The position numbers and the translations under genes are program-made. DNA of 64,000 nucleotides, taken from positions 670,038 through 734,037 of the forward strand of contig NW_019775791.1 in NCBI RefSeq assembly GCF_001039355.2. Reading direction: 5' to 3'. Origin of the DNA: Lingula anatina (taxonomy: Eukaryota; Brachiopoda; Lingulata; Lingulida; Lingulidae). The notes below the pieces were generated by a model. That model did no database searches, was not told the DNA's origin, and saw only the letters and a list, made by a program, of their open reading frames with translations. Shown one piece after another: positions 45,615-58,900 of this stretch (its first letter is position 1; every line of letters begins with the position of its first letter).

Positions 45615-48600
45615 TTAAGAGTTATTTTTGACCAGTACCACGGTGTGCTGACCCCCTGCAGACACCATCAACGCTGACCTGGAGAACAGAGAACAACTTG
45701 TGACCCACTTATAACATTGTTATATTATAACATACATAGAAAAAAAAAATTAACTTACTATAGGACTTGCTGAATAAAAAAGCAACAATCCTAAATTGCA
45801 ATCATTAACACTAATCTTAAACTGGGGAACTAATGACACTTCATAACATCAAGTAAAGACTTTAACATTGCAATGTAATATTTACTTTCTATTTATTTAC
45901 TTTATGAATAATTTCATCCAACTGTCATAACTTCTACTGAACTGAATGTGAACATCACTTTCATAAATATAAATCCACTTTTTCATCTTACCAATAAAAA
46001 GAAAATGTTCCACAATTAAAAAATGCTATGACTTTACTAAAAATTTATAGTCATTTCATTATCAAGTATTCCTCAAGTATTTATTCCACAATCAGAAACA
46101 AATGTTCTGTTTCCAACCATACCTGTCTTCTAGTTGTTTTCCTTGCATCTGTGTGGGTTCCCAGAGATCTTCCTCTTCGTCTCCTGCTCCAAGCTGTTTA
46201 CTGGTGCCCATGCCCCAAGAGAAGATCTCACCTGGGGAAGTTGGCAAAATTACAATTAAATAGATTATATCAAAATATCAAACTTCCATTGAAACAGATA
46301 TTTATCATATAGGATAGAAATATATAAATATCTCAGTGTATTACAAAATAGACTTTCTGCTAATTCTTAGTTAAAATTTACTCTAAATGTATGTAAAAAG
46401 TCAATTTTGGCCTCTGTGAATAGACATTGTCGTTAGGGTATTGCTAAGTCATTTATTTTTAAGAGAATTATTACCAAACAATTCTGAAAATATGCAAAAT
46501 GTTAGTGTAATGTGGTTTAAAAATAGCAAGAAAAAGAGGGTCTGTGTAGGTACAATTAAGAGGAAACTTCTAATGTGCTTCTCACCTTTCCCTGTTACAG
46601 CAAATGACACAGAGCCCCCGGCAGCCACATCCACACAGCCCTTTCCTGATAAAGTTTGCACTAATGTTGGCACCATTTTCTCTTCGTGATTGTTTTCCCC
46701 GAGCCCAAGTCTGCCGTATGTGGACCGTCCCATTGTGTACACTTTTCCTGCAGATAGAAAGATTTACATTCAGCCAAAAAAGTGGAAAATCTTAGAAAAA
46801 TCTTTGTAAGTTTTAGTATAATTAAAAATTGTTTTTTTTCTTTTTTCAATGTTATTTACTGTCAGTATTTTGGCAAAACATGTATACACTAACTTGACAA
46901 GATTAAAAAATTCCAGGAAAAATGTTGCAGTGCCATGAACCAAATGTAAAACATCCTACTACTGTTGTCAGTACAACATCTTCATTTGTGGCCACAGGGA
47001 CAATCTGAAGGGTAAAAACCACAAACTACATTTTATGCATTCCCTTACCTGACCCATCTATAGCCACAGTGTGATGTTGACCTCCCTGTACTAGTAATTC
47101 TTTTCTTACCTGACCCATCTATAGCCACAGTGTGATGTTGACCTCCCTGTACTAGTAATTCTTTTCTTACCTGACCCATCTATAGCCACAGTGTGATGTT
47201 GACCTCCCTGTACTAGTAATTCTTTTCTTACCTGACCCATCTATAGCCACAGTATGATGTTGACCTCCTTGAATTGTCTTCCAGTCTTTGGAAAATGAGA
47301 AAGATTCCAACTTCTCGGGGACGAACCTATTCTGCATGTCATCAACTCCTGGTGGAAGACAATATAATACATTATTATAACATGGGTCACAAAACAGATT
47401 CCTTTTCAGAACTGAAATGTTTTTTTCCCATCTGTACTTATGTTACATCTAAACATGCTTCATGTGTCTTCCTTTATTCCATAATTATTTTTGTATCCAT
47501 CCAAAAAAAGCAAAAAAAATCCCTGGATTTTCTTTTTTGTTCTTATTAAAAATGATTAAAAGAAAACTTTTTGTTCTTTTGTCAACAATTCCCATTAACA
47601 TAAACACATTATTAACAAGCATAAGGTTTGGATTTCACAGAACCTGCTGTGGAAATTGCTCATTTGCAAATAAACAGGAGAATTTGAAATCTACAACTTG
47701 TACGTCTGCACGGCTGCATATTACATGTTAAAGAAAACATCGACAGTAACACTTTCACCCTAATCCTTACCTAACTGGTAGTAGTTGTTCAAGCCCCAGC
47801 CGTAGATTTCCCCAGACTGTTTGATCTGAGCAAAGGTGACATAGGTACCCGCCCATATGTCTGAGAAAACCACCTTGCCCTGTCCACGGATCCTCTTACA
47901 GTGGACAACACCGGGACTGAGAATAAAATCTAAAATAGGAGGAAATGACCTGGGTAAAACCAATTGTGTCTCCTAATTATGTCAACTGTTTTTTCTGGCC
48001 TTTTTTCAAATGCCTTTGACGTGCTTGTCTCCTCCTAACCAATTTAAACAAGGCACTCTTGCATTCTTTCTGACAAAGGGCTCAAACTATTTTCAAAGGG
48101 TTCTTTCGGGTAATTTTGTGCACATTTTTATTTCTATTTATTTACATGCCCTGCATCAATTGTTTACCTACCTAAACCTTTTCTACCACCCCGACTAGCA
48201 AAGCATTCTGCCACTCTTCCTAGCTGTCCCTGCTCAGCATTGCCTGGTAATACATTACACACCAGTGTCAGAATATGATAGGAAAAGAAGATAAATAAAT
48301 GAGTAAATAAAACTAAATTAATACATAAATAGAATGGAAAATTAGTAATAATAATAAACTTCTGATACTAACTTAAAACTCAGAACTCTACTAATTGGTT
48401 ACTATGAAAAAAATAATCATCTTGTGTACAGTTTTGAATACACATTCACATAAAGCCTATATAAAACACTGACTTTCTGAACTAAACTATAACCCTGACG
48501 GTATTTCTCTATTCAGAATACTTCCTGGTTTACCTAAAGTGTAAATGATTCCATCCTCTCCCAGACAGACTAAGTGGTCACTACCAGAGACAATCTTCAC

Positions 48601-49627
48601 CACAGCACTGTCCAGGTTGATTTCAATGGGCCTCTGCTGGGGACCCTCTACTGTGAGACCTATAGAACCACTCGCATCCTGTAATAAAAACATGAAATGA
48701 AAAAAACATTGAATGAAGAAAATACTGCTCTTCCACTCTGATGAACAAGAAATACCAAAACAATAAATACCTTCAAACACACTTCAATACCATTTAAATT
48801 TATTTCAAATGTGATTTCAATAGCTATATAAAACAGTCAGCCAACTTATAAATGCCTTTCTTTTAAATATCACAAAACAACATATATATCAATTTAAATT
48901 AAAACAGAAGTTCCTTCCTTTCCTATTTTAATTTCTCTTTCAATTAACTTTATCTAGTGAGAGAGTAAGCTCACCCTGAAATTCCCCCAGGCATAAACTT
49001 TCCCGTCTTCTGTGAGGGCAGCAGTGTGACTGTCCCCAGCACTGACTTGGACAATCTTATATGGGAGGTCTGTAACTTTAGCTGGGGAAGCCTCGGACCC
49101 TTCTTCTGATGTATCTCTACCCAGAGAGCCATCATCATTACAGCCAAATGTGTAAACCTGAACAGAGAACATCAAGACTATTTATAATGCTCTTAAAGTT
49201 ATTGCATTAGAAATTACATGTTGCTATATGTTTTCCTTATAACTACACCTGGAATAAAAAATATTGAGACTTTAAGCGTTCTTTTTCTTTGCAAGGGGGA
49301 AACCCTGGAGAGCTATTTTAATAATTTTAATATTTTAAAAAACTGCTTATGACTGCAATAACTCTTTCAGGTTAATAGATTTGGACATCTTAGCCTCTGG
49401 AATAGTTAGTAGTCACTGCTATCTTAAATATAATTTTTTTCATGCTTACCTCTCCCTCCTCTGTCAAGCAAACTGTATGCATTCCTCCAGCCACAATTTG
49501 TATAACATTTGGAGGCAGATCTATTTTTCCTGGTCTTTTCCTCTCAAACACATCTTCCCCCAAACCCAGCTGGCCGACGTCGCCCTCCCCAAGTGTTAAA
49601 ACTAAACCTTTCTCTGTTCTGTGACTT
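45615..49627 (-). CDS. RCC1: RCC1, Ran guanine-nucleotide exchange factor (first exon not found)
   Basis: Nuclear, chromatin-bound seven-bladed propeller that loads GTP on Ran. Nine exons are readable: 49450-49627, 48975-49157, 48534-48678, 48172-48243, 47771-47929, 47232-47348, 46586-46747, 46123-46231, 45615-45678, all GT-AG with matching phases. Blade signatures: [101 protein letters not shown] and [11 protein letters not shown] near the C-terminus. The Asp in SGSDH and the His pair in GGQHH appear to match residues important for exchange in human RCC1 (D182, H304). About 396 residues are seen against ~420 in human. The 49450-49627 exon begins mid-codon, so a basic N-terminal exon is missing; it may lie near the N at 50105. 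One exon end is tandemly duplicated in the next intron. Confidence 0.95.
47044..47270 (-). repeat. 61-bp tandem repeat covering an RCC1 exon end and donor
   Basis: Units begin at 47044, 47105, 47166 and 47227; the first three are essentially identical. The fourth, slightly different, is the real exon end. On the minus strand each has GGAGGTCAACATCA... to GATGGGTCAG|gtaag, encoding [12 protein letters not shown] and a splice donor. Each intronic copy is also preceded by tactagtacag, an acceptor-like AG. A 61-base unit is not a multiple of three. Confidence 0.95.
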
Positions 49628-50663
49628 CTGTGAAATACTAAAATAATAATAAAAATTATAAACAAGGCAGCAAAGCTGTCAAATGTACAGACAAAAAGCA
49701 GACAATAACAATGCACAAAACAGGCTACTGTCAATTCTGATGCAAAAGTACATTATGCTTAACTGCAACTTCAACATCAAATTTTAATTATGCTCAACAG
49801 GTAATACCAATGTAAGTGAAATGTGTAACAAGCGTGAGGCTTCAGGCCCATGGGAGTTTAAGTTCACACTTTGAAAATGCCAGAATGAGAGAAATGAAAA
49901 TTTCACATAAAACTGCTTAAATTCAATAATAAATGATAACCCATTTGAGCTGGCTTTCTTATTTGAACTGCATGCCAATCCTACAAATCATACTTGTAAG
50001 TTGAAAATAATAATAAGTAACACAGTTTTCTTTTCATAATGTTTGTAGTAGCAGTGCAAAAAGATTTTTGTCAATTTTGATGTAACATTACATAATAAAT
50101 TACANGGAGATGGAAGCCAATGATAACCTAGCAAATGACTCTCCATCTTGGGATGTCTAATGTAGCAATATGTGCTGCTCGTCTTGTATCAAATTGTTTT
50201 TTTGTCTGAATAAAGATGAACATAGCAGAAATAATGTCTTACAGCTTGGCTGTCTTGACTTTTAATTTTTTAATTTCAAGACATTAATTATTGGTCATAA
50301 TAATATAGAAGTCCTCAATTGGTCAATGTGAGAATGTTGATAATGGTTATTCTGTTTAAAAAACAACTGGAAGTATATAGAATACATTATATGAGAAATC
50401 TGCAGACATTCATGGTTAAAACAATAAAGAACTTTTGTAAAAATCCATACGTCTCTCTGTTTTAAATTGTGCATAAAGTTCATTATTTTTATGATGCAGA
50501 TCTGTATAACTATTAAAAGAATGATAAGATTGTGAAATGTGCTTGGCAATCTTTAAAGAGATCGTGTGTAAAAATTATGTGGGGGGGGGGAGGTAAAATT
50601 GTTAGTAGTTTATTTCTCTGTACTAATTATTTTGGGTGCAGTAATTGTACTCAGAAATTAACT
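49628..50663. other. RCC1 upstream region with a single-N join at 50105
   Basis: Should contain the missing first coding exon and promoter of RCC1, but I could not place either. A G run occurs at about 50581-50590. No sequence overlap is visible across the N at 50105, unlike at the two other single-N joins, so real sequence may be missing here. Confidence 0.45.
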
Positions 50664-50849
50664 AAGACCCCATTCCTATGCCTAAATCGATCAAGCAAGA
50701 TTGACCCATCTCTGAAGGGTTTCTAGCCAAATTAAATTTGGCTAAGTGGCTCTGATGTCTGGCAGGTCTACTGAAGCTGTACGGGGGTAATTAACTATCT
50801 TTTAGCAGCTTCAGTAGGCCTTAATCTGAATGCAATTTGGGTGGGGTCT
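50664..50849. repeat. Possible MITE with short inverted ends and an inner hairpin
   Basis: Ends resemble M1 termini (aagaccccattc on the left, gtggggtct on the right). Inside, ctactgaagctg (50768) pairs with cagcttcagtag (50806), and gccaaattaaatttggc near 50727 is a perfect palindrome. The terminal repeats are short, so assignment to the M1 family is tentative. Confidence 0.45.
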
Positions 50850-51729
50850 AAAATACTGAACAACCTGCACTGAAATATATTTGATATGAGAACCACTGTA
50901 GGATTGTCTGAGAATCTAACTGGTGTAAAGTAAAATCTACAACAGGAGCACTTATTACATAACCAAATTTATTATTATACAAAAGTAGAAACTTACACAA
51001 TGAAAAGGTTGATGACCTCTCAAATAACAAACAAAAATGACCTTGAAACTGAAACAGTTGCTAATTGGCACGAGATAACAGTACGAATTGTGCCTAACAA
51101 TCATCTAACAATTGATATAATGAAATACAACATGAGAGGAGGGTGAAAGTATACCAGTGATTTGCAGCACATTACCTGCCATTAATTTACCTCCAAAAGA
51201 ACTGCTTACATTATATTTGTCCCAGAGCCTGTCCACCCTCACCTTATAAACAGGTGTGGCAAGGCACCTACACCTCCGACTTCATTCACACAACATTGCT
51301 TAATAAAACTACTTTCAGGGGGATGTTTAATAACATCTGTTTCTTTCTGAGATCAATGAGATTTTGTACATTCTAATCATACTTGCTTTGTATACTTGTA
51401 AAGTTTAAAGCTGGAATATACCCTTGGCCTTCTATCCTTTAACTTCAAGCAGTGTTAGCTTTCCTTCCATTTTAAATATTTCAACTGTAAATCAGTAATG
51501 AAGCTGTATTCAAACAGTATGACCATTCATACTGGGAAAAATGATTGAAGAAATCCACTTTTTAATTCAAAATCTCTTATCTTTTACATTTATAGTAACA
51601 ATAGTGTTTGACAGTAAGTTCTACTGCATCGTTTTTGCTGCATTAGTTCCAACTATGGTTCAATGTGATGAACATTGGAGTCAAAAACAAGTCATATACC
51701 AAGTGAGAGAAAAAGTAACATCAATGCAT
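50850..51729. other. Intergenic between RCC1 and TBPL1
   Basis: No coding exon recognised. It must contain any remaining RCC1 promoter and the downstream flank of TBPL1. Confidence 0.4.
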
Positions 51730-51882
51730 GGCCCCATTCAGAATAGGGTACTAACTAGTCCAAGGGTCAAATATGGCCGACCCACTTGAATACTTCCCCA
51801 CGAGATATCTATTTAGTGTCTATTACATGGCAAACTTTGTAGTGGGTCGCCACACTTGACCCTGGGAGTAGTTAGTGGGGCC
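51730..51882. mobile_element. MITE M1, 153 bp, intact copy
   Basis: Starts ggccccattcagaataggg and ends agttagtggggcc. The two halves are inverted copies for about 45 bases each (actaact...gtcaaatatggccgaccc against the complement of gggtcgccacacttgaccc...agttagt). Related to 21158-21310. Ends 27 bases before the TBPL1 stop codon, so it probably lies in the TBPL1 3'UTR or flank. Confidence 0.8.
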
Positions 51883-51909
51883 TTTAATCAATTCCATTTC
51901 TGAAACTCT

Positions 51910-54407
51910 TCAGTCAAAACTGGCATCTGAGCTGTAACTTTCGTCACCACTTGACTCAAATGAGCTGCACTCATCTTCCTCATCCAAGTCTATTGATTTT
52001 GTAATTTTTGGTTTCTTCCGCTTTATTTTAGTGGGGCCTGATACTTCCACTGCAGCTTCTGGGAGAGTCTTTACAGAGGAAGGAGGCTTGTACATTTTGT
52101 GCTCGTAGACCAGAGGATAAACATGTTCGATGGCAGACTGCACATTGGAAACACGGGGAGCTAGAAAATAAAAGAGAAAATTATCACCACCCGAACATAT
52201 GACCCATGTAATATGGAATGATCATATAAATTATATGGCCCCAGTATGTATGTTGGTGTTTTGCATATGTTGCACACACACATTCTTTTTTAATTACCAG
52301 AAATTCCATAAGAACAGAGATCATCCTCTGTGTAAGGAACTCACAGGAAGAAGTTACCACTGTTCACTATCTAATACAGTGGTAGGTAGCACCAACAATT
52401 TTCTAGCTGTATTGTAAACCTCTTGTATATTTACCTGTAACAGTTATACTCCCTGTGGAAAACACTTTTAATGTTGCCTTTGGATCTTTTATTTTGTACG
52501 TAACTCCTGGGTGCAGTTCCGGTTCATAACTAGAAAAGAAACAAGGGGGTCATGGTGTAATTAGATAAACAATAATGGAATGATTTCACTAATTCTAGAA
52601 AACTTTATGTTAACCCTTGTGTAGATGAAGAAAGGGGGAGGGAGTTAACTGTTGGGACACAATAGTTATTAACAACTTTTACAACTAGACCAGATAAAGG
52701 AGAACTGGGTAATGGCAGACATTAATTCGATCAATGCATATCCTTGAGCAGAGATGGAAAATATTTATCTGAAAAGGCAAACTCTGTTTTACCTGGCGTT
52801 ATTTCTGTTTTCATCTGAGAAAGTTTGAATCCTGATTGCGAAGGGTAAGATGCAGGTGGCCAGTACGTTGACAACCCTGAAACTAGCAAACTTGACGTTG
52901 AAGCCCAACTTCTGCAATGCCCTCGCCACCTTCCTACCAGCCTTCTTTGCTTCCTCTTCACTGAAAATAAAAGAAAATCCATCCTACTTATAACTTCATT
53001 AAAATCAACCTCCCTCAAAAGACACAATGCTAGTACATGCAATTCACTATGATAAGAATATACATTACATGTAATAAGATATGTACAATTTAAATACTGC
53101 CCTTCCATATCCCTGAAGAAGATAATCTAGTGTTTATAGGACCGTCAGTGCCAGCCATAACCTATGCGATATATTTACAAACAATGACTTAAGATAACTG
53201 TGTTTTAGTCCCATGTCATCACCTTGTGGCTCCAGTACATGTTATCTTTCCTGATGACCAAATACTGGCAGTGGCTTTTGGATGCCTTATCTTCATTGAC
53301 ACCATCTGGAAAGGAAGCAAATAATAATAATAATAATGATGAAAACCCCTGAAAAATAAAAAACTATCTGGAACAAAAGATGGGCATTATTCTTTTTAAA
53401 ATCTGACCAACAAGTTATTACAAGATATAAAATATATTCCAACATATAAAATGACACCAACCATGTTGTGTTATGTATAAGTCTAGAGGGTACATGGTTT
53501 TTGTATTATATTTCAATTGTTAAAACAAAGGTACTTATGAGACCCCTGTATGCCTGCAGCAAATAACACTGCTTTCAGTTTTTACAAAAGCCCATGCCTG
53601 AAGGAAATGTTTAACAGCAATAAATAAAGCATGCAATACTTGGGTACTTATGTGCACACTCAACTGGTTAATGAACCTGGTATACATGATCAAAATTGGT
53701 TAAGTATCTTTACAGGAGGATGAAGCTTGGGAATACAGCAGTAGGTGTACCGAGTTTGGATGATCCGTTGTCTTTTACTATTTTATTTGAATTTTCTATT
53801 GCTTATTTTTGGAGATTCTGTTTCACAAGCTCACCTTTTTTTTCGAGGCCATTTGGCAGTTTTATGAACTCCCATGAAAAATTAACTGATTTTGATGATT
53901 TTTTTGCATGTTAGACTAATATGGTAGTCGACACTCGTGTTCTGGAATTTTTAGGTTCATTTAACTGGTCGAATACTTAATCAAGGTGACAGTCGAATGT
54001 GCTTATGTTTATGTAAAATTACATCTTTGAAAAAAATATATCTTTGAAAAATAACAAGCTTGAACGATCAGTCTAGCAAATCTATTCACAGTATTTTATT
54101 CACAGCATTGGTTATAAAAGTGTAAATTTATAGAAGTGCTAGCGTGAAGAGTGTTAAGACTAAGTGGTCATACCCCATTCTCCCTCTTGTATTCAACATT
54201 GATCCCCTCTGTCGCTATCTTCCTCAGGTTCAGATGACACCTTGTGTTAAAGGAACACACAACATTGTTTATCACAATATCTATCACAGGCTCTGTCTTA
54301 GTCTCCGTGTGTTCTTGGCACTGCGTCTCTGCCTCAACAACGATACCAATGTCTGCGTTTCTCTCTGTCGCTGGCTGTTGCTGATGGACCTGCAGCACCT
54401 CCGTCAT
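51910..54407 (-). CDS. TBPL1: TBPL1/TLF, TBP-like transcription factor
   Basis: Paralogue of the TATA-binding protein that directs transcription from many TATA-less promoters with TFIIA, in the nucleus. Five exons: 54174-54407, 53223-53305, 52793-52960, 52435-52529, 51910-52160; all GT-AG, phases agree, 276 residues. The saddle-shaped core has two direct repeats: IDIVINNVVCSFNTRCHLNL, then ASIWSSGKITCTGATS, then ALQKLGF; and VLATCILPFAIRI, then YEPELHPGVTYKI, then VFSTGSITVTG with IEHVYPLVYE. The NTRCHLNL motif separates TLF from TBP. The vertebrate protein is about 186 residues; the extra length is a ~38-residue N-terminal extension and a ~50-residue tail that is lysine-rich (KIKRKKPKITK), then Asp/Glu/Ser-rich. 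It is divergent with the zinc-finger gene, starts 1.5 kb apart. Confidence 0.95.
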
Positions 54408-55939
54408 TGTTCTTCGGTTTACACGGCAACATGAAATGTGCTCAGATAATCCCGAATGAAAAAGGACGAACAACTATTCTCTTAGCTCGTCGGTCATTTT
54501 CTAGGTAGTTTACCACTTTGAGTTACTCATGATAGACCGGTTTTTTGGGAACATGAAAAGACAAATCCACACCTCGCCTGTTCTAAGATGTCACCCTTTC
54601 GGGTATTTCCGTAAATTAAATGACCAATCACAAAGTTTTTATTCATTTTACGGAAAGGTACGAAAATTTAGCGTAGATATCCGTCAGAGATGATGTTTGA
54701 TTGGCCAAGTAAAGATCACACATCCACGATAAAATTTACTTTTAATACTGATTTAACACAAGCTAATTTGCTCAAACATGAATATGAACGTGTTTTTATA
54801 CTTAATTAGTTTGTTTTCATTATTATCTGCTTCTGTTTATGTGTCTTTTCCATTATTGCCTTCAAATTTGATCAGATTGACTTCATTACTTTAAGCCAAT
54901 GAAATAGAACATCACATCCATTTCTAGGAATCACCAATATGGCTGCCCCCTATGAAATGTATCTTGGTGAGGGTCAACTCGTTAAAAGTTGCCTTTTAAT
55001 TAAGTAATGCGATTTGGTGAGTTATATACGTGTTTGAATTTGTGCATTACATATGATCTCTGAATCTGCAGTAAATTACACCTGGCTAAAGTGGACACAG
55101 AGCGTCGAATTGACCTATGAAATTCAGAATCTCTTTGCATTTTGTAAAATATCAGTAGGAATTTCTCTCTCAGTCTCGAGGAAATTAATAGTGTCTGTTT
55201 TAAATAAGAATGGTTAAAACAGTTTGGGATCTGTTGTGAATAAAAGCAGGAAAGGCCTGCTGGGATGACTAAACTGTTCAGGTAGAGGAGCGATATGTAA
55301 CTCCTGGAAGCGCCGGCTCCAGGTAGTTGAATGCCATTTATGGGCATAGATTTCCATTGCCTCGCCTCCGTGGAGGACGGAAAGCAGAATTGCCAGATGC
55401 CCATTTTAGATTAGGGGTTTGGTGAGAGTAAACAAAACCGTGAAAGGATGATTTTAGGTTTCCTTGCATTTTGTGCAGAACGTTTTACTGCTTTCAAGGT
55501 TGTATAGTGGAGCTGATCACTGTAGGTAAATTGGGGAATATTATAATATTAATTTGCACATTTTCATTGGCAAAGGGTCAAAAATTTCTGGATAGTATTT
55601 ATAGCTATGTAAAAGGAAATTCAATTTATTTAATCTACTAATGGAAATGTAGCTGATTACAACAAAACATCTACTTTATTTTCAGTCTACATGTACTTTA
55701 TTGTCAAAATATAAAATATAGTTTATGTAGATATACTGTTTACCAAATGTAATCTTGTGGTGCTATGTTTGCCATTTTTGTAGGTGGGGTTGTAAAATAT
55801 TCTTACAATTTTTGTTATTTTTTATATTCATCACAGATTTATTAATCTTCATCAGGTGTCTTGCTGAATGCAGTGTACATACAGTATGGTGCTTTGACAG
55901 AGGGTTAGTACATGGTGGTATTTCCTGTGTACCACCACC
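54408..55939. promoter_or_regulatory. Divergent intergenic region between TBPL1 and the zinc-finger gene
   Basis: Should hold both promoters: TBPL1 leftward, the zinc-finger gene rightward. An aatatggctgcc motif near 54935 is of the kind seen in TATA-less housekeeping promoters. Acceptor-like AGs near 55784 and 55856 suggest a 5'UTR exon of the zinc-finger gene. Exact start sites not determined. Confidence 0.35.
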
Positions 55940-58900
55940 ATGGCATCTGAAGAGAATGATGATGATTGGAAGATGAAGGAATTTCTCAAATCAACAAAAA
56001 GTGTACGTGGAGGGTACAGAGTTGGAGCAGGGCGACCCAAAAAATATGTGGGCATGGACAGGAAAGAAGTGAGGAAAATGTACCGTAGGATGCAGAGAAA
56101 TGCCAGCATTCAGTTGCCTTCATCTTATACACAGCCCTGGCAGAGAGAGAAGTCCAGACTGGGACTCATATCTGATTCACAATTTATTCAACATCTGCTC
56201 AACCTCAGGTATGTCTGTTTAGTTACAAGCATAGACAGATTTTTTTTAACCAGCTGCACAGCCAGTTGTTTGATAGATATTGGTGCATTGTATTATTTAT
56301 TATACTATGATATTTATTCTGCCTTTTAAGCTTGAAGATGTTTCAGATTAATTGAAAATTCATTTCTTCATTTTACAATTACAGTTTTAAGATGTATACA
56401 TATGTATTTGTTGAAAATTCATTTTTACTGTCGGTAAATTTTTATACCTCATGCATCTCTATCTTAAATACAGACATGACTCATTACACTGTAAATAATG
56501 AAAGGTGTAATTTGTAAAAAAAAAAAAATTAGTAAATTGGCTTTGCATATGTTTTATATTTACAGTCAAAATTTAAGTGAAAATGGCAGACAGCATGGCC
56601 TGTCCTCCAACCTGGCGCCCCCTATTTCTCACCTGTCCAGCACCTGCCAAGACGAGGATTCCATTGTAGACAATGACTCTTCCACAGGGAACATTCAGAG
56701 AACAAACTTACAGACTAGAATGGTATGTGTTTAATACATAAGAAGTTAGTTATTAACTGTTTTTAATGTAAAAGTTGGTTTATACAATTTTAATCAACTT
56801 AAAAGTCATTTTTAATATAGTTGAGTTTGTTGTATAAGTTATTCATTTTAATGGTAAATTGGAAATAAAAAAGATGCTATTTTGAACTGTTGGTGTTACT
56901 ATTTTTTGTGAAGATTGGACATTTCTGATATTTACTGTACATAATGTTTCAGATGCCACTTAAGCACAGACAGGCCACACCTTCCATTTCATTATCCAGA
57001 TTTGTGTATGATGATTTTGATGCTGCTAGAATTGAGATGGAGAAAGATAATGATGGTTTTGTCAAATATCTACTTAAACTACATTATAGGTTAGTGTAAA
57101 AATTGATGACAAATATTTTATTCAACAATGTAAAGATGTGTTTTTTCCTTTCTTTAAATAAAGTTGGTTTTGATTGAGAGTAGCCTTGAAAAATTCCCCT
57201 TTCAGTAATTGTCTGCTCACATAAATGTCTCATTTCTATGAACAAAAATTTACTTATGTTTTACATGCACTGTACATTAAATTAAACTCTGGACAACAAA
57301 ATTATCTTCTTAGTAGATGACTTTGTCATTTCAAGTATTTTATTTATTATTTCTTTTATCTATTCAGGCATTGTGTTGAGGGTGATGAGATGAACTACTC
57401 AGACCTTGGAGGCTCAGAGAGTGAAGCTGCTGAAATGGAAGATATTCAACAACAGGATGCTCACCAAGATAAAGATTGCAGAAATGAACATGTAGAACCT
57501 CAAGTTGATAACAGAAATACTCAGGATGAAGTCTTAGATCTGTCCACTGTGCGTGTGAAGAAAGAAGGGGAGAGAACACTGGATAATCTCTATACTAAAA
57601 CTTGGTCTAATCAGAGAATGGAAGACCAATCAATGTCAGCTACACAGAAAGTAGACATGGACACTAGACACACAGACTCAGTAAATAGATCTGCCAACTA
57701 CAACAAGAAACTGGTATTTATCAATGCTGTTGATCCGGCTTCCAAAAATACTGCCAATGTGACTGCATCAACAGCTGCACCAGCCGTTGCCACGGCAACT
57801 TCTGGTTATTTATCCCAGCAGCTCAGCACCAGCAAGTTATCCCAGCCAGTGTCCAGTATGGTGGACCAGGTGGGCTTCCCTGTCATGATGGCCACTGGGA
57901 TAGGCTCCTATGCTTCAGTTAACCAAGCCATCCCATTGCTGGCAATACCCACCTCTTTCAGTCCAAATATTCCCAGTGGCACAGCAGCCTGGTCAGTGCC
58001 AGTGAACAATTACAGTAATAGCCAGTCTTCCAGCAGTAACATTACCATGTCAGGGACAGCAGACTCTCCCAGTGGTTTACCGTCCTCAGTGACAGTACGG
58101 GAATTGATATATGGAGATCACACTGGTCAGAGAGGAAGGAGAAGGAAAACCCAGTGGACACATTACACTCCTCATCTCTCTACCAGTCACCCTGCTATGG
58201 CCACAGCTGCTGTGGATACTCCGTCCAATGCCACATATGACTCTGTCCATCAGGGGCCTGTAAGCACAGCCAGAACTGCTCACAGCGCCCCGACCAGTGC
58301 CTTCACCACCACAGAGAGGTCTGCCTTGTCACAGATTGACACTGCCAAGACAAGAGATGTCCCTCTCAAACAAAAGTCAAAAATTGTTCAATACCAGTTG
58401 ATGCATCCAGGGAAAGAACGAGTCACAAAAAGTGGAGTTACATTTTGTGAGTTTCGCTTCACAGATCGCCATCTTGTCCAGCCCAAAGTCCGAGGTTATG
58501 GAGGAAAAAAGCTGTCATCCGTGCCTAAGAGATATTCTCCCAGAAAACGCCAGGAGCCTATTCCAGGGACTTGCAAATTCAAGTTGGATAAAGAGACAGG
58601 AGATCTTGTCAGAAAAGAAAGAACTTGGATGCCTCCCATAGTTCAAGATGAACAGGGCAGCAGCTATCCTCAGAATATGAACCCTGCCCAAACCACTGCA
58701 ACACAGCAGCAGGTGGACCATCAGAACAATAACAGTACTCTGTCAGATCCTCACTGTGGGTCAGAAGACCAGTTTGACCTTCAAGGTCACGAGGACAAAC
58801 ATGCCCTAGACACTGGAGATAACATCATATGTGAGCTAGATGAGGAGGAGGAGGAAGAGGAACAGTCACAAGAAGTCAGCGGTAATGTAAGTGTGAATCA

